A DNA stretch of 64,000 bases, taken from contig NZ_CP097289.1 in assembly GCF_023498005.1 (NCBI RefSeq), positions 2,356,001 to 2,420,000 on the forward strand, given 5' to 3'. This stretch comes from Streptomyces durmitorensis (GTDB taxonomy: Bacteria > Actinomycetota > Actinomycetes > Streptomycetales > Streptomycetaceae). Below the pieces are notes generated by a model, which was not told the origin of the DNA, did no database searches, and saw nothing but the letters and a program-made list of their open reading frames with translations. The translations under genes were made by a program, and so were the position numbers. This document shows positions 58,003-64,000 of this stretch, one piece after another; positions within the stretch are counted from its first letter, which is position 1, and each line of letters begins with the position of its first letter.

Positions 58003-60324
58003 GTGGGGCCGCATGCTGACCTGGGCCGTGCGGAAGAGGCGTGTTCCGGGGCGGAAGAGGCTTGCTCCAGGGGTGAGTCGAGCCTGGCGCGCCGCGACGG
58101 GGACGCCGCCGAGCGGGACTTCCTGGATGCGCTCGCCCTGGTCGGGGAGCGGGACAGAGAGGGCCGGGACGGGGAGGGCCGGGACGGGGAGGGCCGGGAC
58201 AGGGTGGACGACGACGGGGGAGGCCGCGAGGCCATCCTGGGCCGCGTCCATGTCGGGCTCGGGCGGGTCCGCCTCGCGGCGGGGGACGCCGAGCAGGGTG
58301 CCGTCGAGTTCGAGCGGGCGCACGAGTTGCGGCCCGACGATGCCGGGCCCCTGCACTGGCTGGGGTGCGCGGCGGCACACCGGGCGGCGTACCAGGCCGC
58401 GGACGCGTACTTCACCTCGGCACTCAGGTGTGCGGGACCCCACCGCCGATCGCTGGTCCAACGCGCTTACGCACGCGCGCGGTTGGGGCGGTACGCGGAT
58501 GCGCTGGACGATCTGCGCGCGGCGAGCGACAAGGACGTGCTGGACGCCGACGCACGCTGGGTGATGGAGGCGCTGTCCGGTGGCGGCGCGTCGGGTGAGC
58601 TCGCCCTGCTGCTGCGGAAGGCGGCGCTGGCCGGGATGCCGGGTGGTTCAGGAGGGTGCGGCGAGTCCGGGACGGGTCGGGCTGGGGGTCGGGCTGGGGC
58701 TGGGGGTCGGGCTTGGGACCGGGATCGGGTCGCCCTCCTGATCGATGCCTCCCGGCGGCTGCCCGGTCCGGTGGAGGGTGAGTTCGTGCCGCTGTACGCG
58801 GTCGCCCTCGTACTCGGCGGGCGCCGCGAAGCCGCCGTCGAACTCCTGGAGGACGCCGCCCGACGCCACCCCGCCGACCACCGGATCACCCACACGCTGG
58901 CCCTCGCACTGCTCAACTCGGCTGACACACAAGGCCGTACGGACGATGACGCCGCGCAACGCTGGGAGCGGTGCGTCGCCGCCTGGGGCGCGCTGCTGCA
59001 CGACGACGCCTTCTGGGAACACCGGCGCGCATCTGCCGAGGCCAGGTTCGGCGTGCCCGTGGAGGAGGCGCTCGACGCGGGGCTCCGGGCCGATCTGCGG
59101 GAGCTACTTGAGCGGCGGATGCCGGAGGGCGACGCAGGGGGCCGCGTGCCGCCGGGGGCGCTGCTTCAGCGGGAGGCGGATGCCGCGAAGATCGTGGCCG
59201 GGGTGGGCGGGTTCGCGGCCGGGCTCGGTGGTGAGACCCTGGTGTGCGGGCCGTTGCGTGTCGCGGGGCTTGGCCTGGTCGACGACTTCGGGGCGTTCGC
59301 CGCGACCGGCGTCGGCACCGATGCTGATTCCGGTGCGGGTGCGGACGTGGGCGCGGGTGCGGGTTCAGGTGCGGGCGCGGACGCCGATGCGGGTGCCGGT
59401 ACCGGTACCGACGGCCGGGCTCAACTGACCTACGCCTTCTCCGAACTCGGCTTCGCCCAGCTCCTGCTGAAGCAGGGCAAGCCCGCCGAAGCTCTCGCCG
59501 CCCTCACCGAGTTGCGCTGCCGCAGGTGCCGCGAGCGGACGACCACGAACCAGGCGAGCACAACTCAGGCGAGCACAACTCGGCGTAAAGACGCGGCGAG
59601 TCCGCCCCCCGTGGCCGCCGCCATCTGCGAACCGGGCTGCGGCCGCTTCGACGAGCTGAACCCCTCCTACGCCGGGCACCCCGACAAGCACCGCCGCCTC
59701 GCGCGCGACGCCCGCACCCTCGCGCTGCGGGCCCGGCTCGATCTGGGGCGCAGTCAACTCACCGCTGATCGCCCCGACTTCGGAGCTGCGGCGGCATCCT
59801 GGCGGCGCGCCCTCGTGCACAGCAGGGAGCTGGAGCGCTACCGCGAGACCCAGGCAGCCGTCGTCGACCTGGCGCTCGGCGCGGCGCGCGCGGCGCATCG
59901 CGCGGGGGATCCGACGCGGGCCGTGGACACGCTCGACGCGGTGCGTGCCATTACCGGAGCCAATGAAAGAGGCCGCCTGGAGGGGCAGTTGGCGCGGCTG
60001 CTCGCCGACCGAGGCATCTCGGCGGTCAACCGGGACGGCACCTCGCTCGACGCGCCCGCCGAGGATCTGCGGCGCTCCGTCGCCTTCAACCCGCATCTGC
60101 TGCGCGCACAGGTCAGCCTCGGTGTCGTACTGCGCGGGCTCGCGGCGCGGCGCTGGCGTTCGGGGAGCGTGTCCGGGGCCAGGGCGACCCTGCAAGAAGC
60201 ACTGGACCAACTCACCGCGGCGCTCGTCCACTTCCCCGGCGATCCCGAGCTGACCGAGCAGCGCGACGCGGCCGTCGCCGACCTGGATCACGTCACGGCA
60301 GAACAGCAAGAGAGCGGGAGGTGA
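58003..60324 (+). CDS. TPR-like repeat protein with low-complexity linkers
   Basis: A 773-residue cytoplasmic protein built mainly of helical pairs. TPR-like units include LGRVRLAAGDAEQGAVEFERAHELRPDD, HRAAYQAADAYFTSALRCAG, YARARLGRYADALDDLRAASDKD, YAVALVLGGRREAAVELLEDAARRHPADH and, in the last third, RAAHRAGDPTRAVDTLDAV. Low-complexity inserts interrupt them: a (EGRDG)n stretch at about 53-67 encoded by a 15-bp tandem repeat, a Gly/Arg run near 220-245 and a Gly/Ala/Asp run near 440-470. Around 505-555 two CxxC-like pairs occur (ELRCRRCRER, CEPGCGRF), possibly a small zinc site. GTG 58003 follows GGGGGTGG. It is nine bases from the CHAT gene and likely forms a complex with it. Confidence 0.75.
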   Translation: MGPHADLGRAEEACSGAEEACSRGESSLARRDGDAAERDFLDALALVGERDREGRDGEGRDGEGRDRVDDDGGGREAILGRVHVGLGRVRLAAGDAEQGAVEFERAHELRPDDAGPLHWLGCAAAHRAAYQAADAYFTSALRCAGPHRRSLVQRAYARARLGRYADALDDLRAASDKDVLDADARWVMEALSGGGASGELALLLRKAALAGMPGGSGGCGESGTGRAGGRAGAGGRAWDRDRVALLIDASRRLPGPVEGEFVPLYAVALVLGGRREAAVELLEDAARRHPADHRITHTLALALLNSADTQGRTDDDAAQRWERCVAAWGALLHDDAFWEHRRASAEARFGVPVEEALDAGLRADLRELLERRMPEGDAGGRVPPGALLQREADAAKIVAGVGGFAAGLGGETLVCGPLRVAGLGLVDDFGAFAATGVGTDADSGAGADVGAGAGSGAGADADAGAGTGTDGRAQLTYAFSELGFAQLLLKQGKPAEALAALTELRCRRCRERTTTNQASTTQASTTRRKDAASPPPVAAAICEPGCGRFDELNPSYAGHPDKHRRLARDARTLALRARLDLGRSQLTADRPDFGAAAASWRRALVHSRELERYRETQAAVVDLALGAARAAHRAGDPTRAVDTLDAVRAITGANERGRLEGQLARLLADRGISAVNRDGTSLDAPAEDLRRSVAFNPHLLRAQVSLGVVLRGLAARRWRSGSVSGARATLQEALDQLTAALVHFPGDPELTEQRDAAVADLDHVTAEQQESGR
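58159..58203 (+). repeat. 15-bp tandem repeat inside the TPR-like gene
   Basis: GAGGGCCGGGACGGG is repeated three times (58159, 58174, 58189; the last with changes at its end), coding for an EGRDG pentad. The copies are in frame, so number changes would preserve the reading frame. Confidence 0.85.
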
Positions 60325-60333
60325 CGGCGGCCG

Positions 60334-63300
60334 ATGCTCGCCTATGAAGAACTCCGCATCCGCATCCGCCCCATCGGCATGTCCCGCTATCTCGTCACCG
60401 CCAACGGCCCCGCGACCGCCGCCGAAGTGATCGCGGTGAACGGCGAGCCTGCCGCGTTCCGTGCCCAGTGGGACCAGCTGATCTCGGCCGAGCTCGGCCT
60501 GTCCCCCATGGGCGAGCAGCACACGGTGGCGCAGCTCAGGGGCCTTGGCCGCGGCGTCTTCCGCCTGCTCTTCGGAGCGGGCGAAGGCGAGCGGCACCCG
60601 GAAGGTGTCGGTGCGTGCGTCGGCCTGGCGTTGGAGCGGGCGCAGCGGATGCGGCCCGCGCGCGGGCTGCGGATCCGGTTCGACGTGCCGGAGGAGCTGC
60701 GCGACCTGCCGCTGGAGGCGCTGTGCGCGCCGCCGGGGCAGCCGCAGCAGTCGCTCGCCCTCAACCACGGTTATTCGCTGGTGCGTTCGCTGCCCGGTGG
60801 CCCGCTGGGCCAGCGCCTTCCCGAGCCCGCGGACGAGCCGAGCCTGATCCGGCTGCTCGTGGCCTGTGCGTCACCCGTCGGCGCGGGCCTGCCGCCGCTG
60901 CGTCCCGACGCCGAAGTAGCCGCTCTGCGCCTTGAGTTGCCCGAGGTCGCCGTGCAGACCACGGTGCTCGGACGGGCGACGCGCAAGAGCCTGGAGGCGG
61001 CCATCGGCGCCCACTCCCCCTTGCCGACCGCACTGCTGCTCATCGCGCACGGAACGTACGACCACGAACTCGGCAAAGGCGTGGTGGCCCTGGAGACCGA
61101 GGACGGCGGCGTCGACCGCGTGCCAGCCGATCTGCTCAGCGGGATCCTCCTGAAGGCGCCGGGGCTGCGCCTCGTGACGCTCAACCTCTGTTCCGGGGCG
61201 GACAGTTCGCTCGCTGAGCCGTTCTCCGGGCTCGCCCAGGCACTGATCGGCGGGGGTGTGCCCGCCGTGGTGGCGATGCGGGGGCGGGTGAGTGACGTGT
61301 CGGCGGGGCAGTTCAGCCCGGAGCTGTTCAAGGGGCTCGCGGCGAACCGCACCATCGACGAGGCCATGGGCGCCGCGCGCCGCCGCATCTCGCATCTGCC
61401 GGGGCACACGGCGGTGGAGTGGGCGACGCCCACGCTGTTCCTGCACGAGTCCTGTCGGCAGGGCTGGCTGTTCAAGGCGCGGGAGGTACGGGACGACGGC
61501 GGCGCCGTCGCCGATCCGCTGCGCGAGGGCGCGGACGCGCTGCGGGCCTTCCAGAGCCCGGTCGGGCACGTCGACTCGACGGTCCTGATCGGTGCGGCGC
61601 GGTACCAGCGCGATCTGGGGCAGTGGGCGCAGGTGCAGCGGATACTGCGGGCCGAGACCCGTCAGTTCGAGGACGAGCAGCGGCGGCTGCGGGCGGAGGC
61701 GGCGTTCGAACTCGCCTGGGACGAGCTGGAGAAGCTCTGCGCCCTGCTGGCGGCCGAGCGGGACGCGGACGCCGTCGTCGACCAGTTCGCGTCCCTGCGC
61801 GACGCGCTGCCCGGCCCGCCGCCGGCCTGCCTCACGGCGGAGGTGGAGCGGCTCCGGCACCTCACGGGGCTCGCGGAGCGGGCGCGCGCCGCCGAGGAGG
61901 CCGGTGACTGGGGCGAGGCGATCGCGCGCTACGAGGAGCTGCTCACCGCTCACCCGGCGGGCATCAGGGGCACGGCGGCCCGCCTCGCCGCGGCCCGCGA
62001 CGAACTCCACGTGGCCGAGGCCTTCGCAGCCGCCGAGCGGGCCCGCCACCGCACCGACTGGGCGACCGCCGCAGCCGCGTACGCCGATGTCGTCGCCCGG
62101 CGCTCCGGCCATGAGGGTGCCAGGGCGGGCGCCGAGTACGTGGGCGGCCGGGTCGCGCAGGACGCCGGGGAGTGGGGCACGGCTGAGGCGGGGTACGTGG
62201 CGTGCGCGGGGCTCGCGGATTCCGTGGCGCGGGTGGCGTACGTCCGGGGGCGGGGGGCGGCCGAGGCGGGGGATTGGGGGGCAGCGTACGAGGGGTTCGC
62301 TGAGGCGGAGGCGCTGAGGGCGGAGGCACTGAGGGCGGAGGGTGGCGACCTGCGGCCGACCGTCGAGAACCCCGGAGAGAACGCCGGAGAGAGCCCCGGA
62401 GAAGACCCCCAAGAGGCCCCTGAGGAGAGCCCCGGCCCCGACCTCCCCTCCTGGCACGCCTACGCCTCCGGGCGAGTCGCCGAGGGTGAGCGTGCCTGGG
62501 CCGAAGCCGTCGAGGGGTTCGCCGGCGCCGACGGCTTCCTGGACGCGGGCGTACGGCTGCTGTACGCGCGGGGCCGGGGTGCCGCGGACCGGGAAGCCTG
62601 GCCCGAGGCGCTTGTCGACCTGGAGGCCGCCGCCGCTCAAGGGTGGGACACGGAGCCGTGGTTGAGCGGGCTGCGGGAGCGGACCTACCGAGGGGCTCTG
62701 GACGCGGCGGCGGTCGGGAACTGGGCGGACGCGCTGGCGAACCTCGACCTGTTGCCCCCTGGCTACCGCGATGTGGGGCCACGCAAGTGCTACGTCCAGG
62801 GCCAGGTCGCGGCCTCCGGCGGCGACTGGCCGAAGGCGGCGGACGCGTTCGGTGAGTGTGTCGCGGCGGGCCCGGCCGATGCGGGCTGCGGATTCGACGA
62901 CGCCGACGCGCTGCGGACGTACGCCGAGGGGCGCCGCTGCCAGGACGAGTCGCGCTGGCAGGACGCGCTCGCCTGCTTCACCCGGCTGTCGTCGGACCTC
63001 CTCGACGTGCCCGACCGCCTCCTGTACGCACGCGGCCGGGCAGCCGACGCCCGCGCCGAGTGGGCCGGCGTGATCGACGGCTTCGGCCGACTGCCCGACA
63101 CCTACGCCCATGGCGAGGTCCGCGACCGCCGCCGCTACGCCCGCGCCCGCGTCGCCGCCGAACTGCGCGGCGACTGGGGAGCGGTCCTGAGCCTGCTCAC
63201 GGACGTACCGGACACGGGCCGCGCCGGCGCGGTCGGCGCCCTGCGCCGCAAGGCGGAGGGCCGCCTCGCGGAGGCGGCGGGCGACTGGGCCGGAGCGTGC

Positions 63301-64000
63301 GAGATCTATGCAGGGGCGCTTGCCGCAGACGCGGAAGGGGGCGGCGATTGCGCGGGGGATGTCCGCGCGGAGGGGACGCACACGGAGGACTCCCCAACGG
63401 CGTACGGCGACGCGGAGAGCGCCCACGCGACGTACGCCGACGCGGCGACCGCTGACGCGCAGGGCAGCGGCGGTCACACGGCCGATGCGCAGTACACCGA
63501 CACGACGGGCACCGAAGCCGAGGACAGCAGCACGGCGGACGCCGCCACGACGGCCACTGACGCGCAGGACAGCCACGCACAGCACACCGACACGACGGAC
63601 GCCGAAGCAGAGGACGGCGGCGGCACGCAGCGCGACGGCAACCGGGCCAGTGGCACGCCGGGGGTCCGCGCGCAGGACACCGAAGCGAAGGACGACAGCA
63701 CGCCGGACGGCGACACGCGGGCCGCTGACGCGCGAGACAGCGGTACACACGATCGCGGCACGCCGGACCGCCTCACGCACCCCCCCGACATGCACGCCCC
63801 CGACACGCAGGACGCCAACGCACAGGACAGCACCCCGCACTCCCCCACCACGCGAGACAGCAACCCCGACCCCTGCCCAACCGGCCCCCACGACGCCCCC
63901 CACCAAGAGCTCCACCACCTCCACCGCTACGCCCTCGCCCGCACCCACGAGCTCGCCGGTGCGTGGGAGGACGTCTGTCGTGCCTACGAGGCGCTGCCCG
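60334..64000 (+). CDS. CHAT-domain (caspase-fold) protease with W-containing helical repeats, partial
   Basis: At least 1222 residues are in the window with no stop, so the C-terminus is missing. Residues 1-200 form an N-terminal domain (YEELRIRIRPIGMSRYLVTA, IRFDVPEELRDLPLEAL). The CHAT domain (about 170-370) has both catalytic residues: His239 in LLLIAHGTYDHELGKGVVAL and Cys286 in LVTLNLCSGADSSLAEPFSG, followed by GGGVPAVVAMRGRVSD. From about 515 to 998 there are roughly twelve repeats of about 36-40 residues with the pattern Y-A-x-G-R-x-A-x5-W-x2-A (for example YARGRGAADREAWPEALVDL and GDWPKAADAFGECVAAG). A Thr/Asp/Ala/Gln-rich insertion of about 190 residues (1000-1189) splits the array, which resumes at RYALARTHELAGAWEDVCRAYEALP. 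ATG 60334 follows GGGAGGTGA. Likely a self-activated or partner-controlled protease. Confidence 0.85.
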   Translation, partial: MLAYEELRIRIRPIGMSRYLVTANGPATAAEVIAVNGEPAAFRAQWDQLISAELGLSPMGEQHTVAQLRGLGRGVFRLLFGAGEGERHPEGVGACVGLALERAQRMRPARGLRIRFDVPEELRDLPLEALCAPPGQPQQSLALNHGYSLVRSLPGGPLGQRLPEPADEPSLIRLLVACASPVGAGLPPLRPDAEVAALRLELPEVAVQTTVLGRATRKSLEAAIGAHSPLPTALLLIAHGTYDHELGKGVVALETEDGGVDRVPADLLSGILLKAPGLRLVTLNLCSGADSSLAEPFSGLAQALIGGGVPAVVAMRGRVSDVSAGQFSPELFKGLAANRTIDEAMGAARRRISHLPGHTAVEWATPTLFLHESCRQGWLFKAREVRDDGGAVADPLREGADALRAFQSPVGHVDSTVLIGAARYQRDLGQWAQVQRILRAETRQFEDEQRRLRAEAAFELAWDELEKLCALLAAERDADAVVDQFASLRDALPGPPPACLTAEVERLRHLTGLAERARAAEEAGDWGEAIARYEELLTAHPAGIRGTAARLAAARDELHVAEAFAAAERARHRTDWATAAAAYADVVARRSGHEGARAGAEYVGGRVAQDAGEWGTAEAGYVACAGLADSVARVAYVRGRGAAEAGDWGAAYEGFAEAEALRAEALRAEGGDLRPTVENPGENAGESPGEDPQEAPEESPGPDLPSWHAYASGRVAEGERAWAEAVEGFAGADGFLDAGVRLLYARGRGAADREAWPEALVDLEAAAAQGWDTEPWLSGLRERTYRGALDAAAVGNWADALANLDLLPPGYRDVGPRKCYVQGQVAASGGDWPKAADAFGECVAAGPADAGCGFDDADALRTYAEGRRCQDESRWQDALACFTRLSSDLLDVPDRLLYARGRAADARAEWAGVIDGFGRLPDTYAHGEVRDRRRYARARVAAELRGDWGAVLSLLTDVPDTGRAGAVGALRRKAEGRLAEAAGDWAGACEIYAGALAADAEGGGDCAGDVRAEGTHTEDSPTAYGDAESAHATYADAATADAQGSGGHTADAQYTDTTGTEAEDSSTADAATTATDAQDSHAQHTDTTDAEAEDGGGTQRDGNRASGTPGVRAQDTEAKDDSTPDGDTRAADARDSGTHDRGTPDRLTHPPDMHAPDTQDANAQDSTPHSPTTRDSNPDPCPTGPHDAPHQELHHLHRYALARTHELAGAWEDVCRAYEALP

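Noticed and set aside
60871..63948. 1025-residue open frame on the minus strand
   Set aside because: It is antisense to the CHAT gene, whose frame has a ribosome site, the His/Cys motif and a conserved repeat pattern. The minus frame is Val/Gly/Arg-rich without domains, as expected from third-position GC bias.

Overview
The window is high-GC actinobacterial DNA, almost certainly a Streptomyces chromosome. Signs are strong third-position GC bias (hence many long shadow frames), frequent GTG starts, ATGA/TGATG translational coupling, a classic Streptomyces sulfate-assimilation operon, an SAV2148-type HEPN protein, a MsiK-dependent style sugar ABC operon without an ATPase, and treX/treY/treZ genes. 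I see no rRNA, tRNA, CRISPR, integrase or transposase. Most of the window looks like conserved accessory-core chromosome; the last 7 kb looks more specialised.

Layout. 1-6.3 kb: end of an AraC regulator divergent from an NmrA-type reductase, a YihY/BrkB membrane protein, an AidB-like acyl-CoA dehydrogenase, a GAF-domain regulator and a GNAT enzyme. 6.3-16 kb: a cysteine operon: operator, 27-codon leader peptide, RNA hairpin, sulfite reductase, a small zinc-ribbon protein (CysX-like, GTG start), APS reductase, APS kinase, CysD, CysN, a possible second leader peptide, a sulfonate/sulfate-type ABC importer and a sirohydrochlorin chelatase. These cover uptake, activation, two reduction steps and siroheme cofactor supply. 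16-21 kb: small enzymes and a secreted subtilisin. 21-32 kb: two MMPL exporters, a CDP-alcohol phosphotransferase, a macrolide glycosyltransferase, a MarR regulator with a palindromic operator, a YhgE-like membrane protein and a NarL-type two-component system divergent from one MMPL gene.

32-40.6 kb: a sugar ABC importer (binding protein plus two permeases), an APH-like kinase, a DnaQ-like exonuclease, an SAV2148/HEPN protein, and a copper amine oxidase that appears split into two genes. 40.7-51.7 kb: the glycogen-to-trehalose genes glgX(treX), treY and treZ, interleaved with an MFS exporter, a short cytochrome P450, an M14 carboxypeptidase and a DUF1707-FHA protein. 51.7-57.4 kb: an M24 aminopeptidase, a PDZ membrane protein, a multicopper oxidase and an unknown protein.

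57.4 kb to the end: an apparent operon of a small protein with an EACC1-like layout, a TPR-like protein with low-complexity linkers, and a CHAT (caspase-fold) protease with an intact His/Cys pair followed by at least twelve W-containing helical repeats interrupted by a Thr/Asp-rich insertion of about 190 residues. This is the best candidate for a poorly described conflict or signalling system. The other notable items are the paired attenuator-like leaders in the cysteine operon and the split amine oxidase with a changed cofactor-site neighbour.
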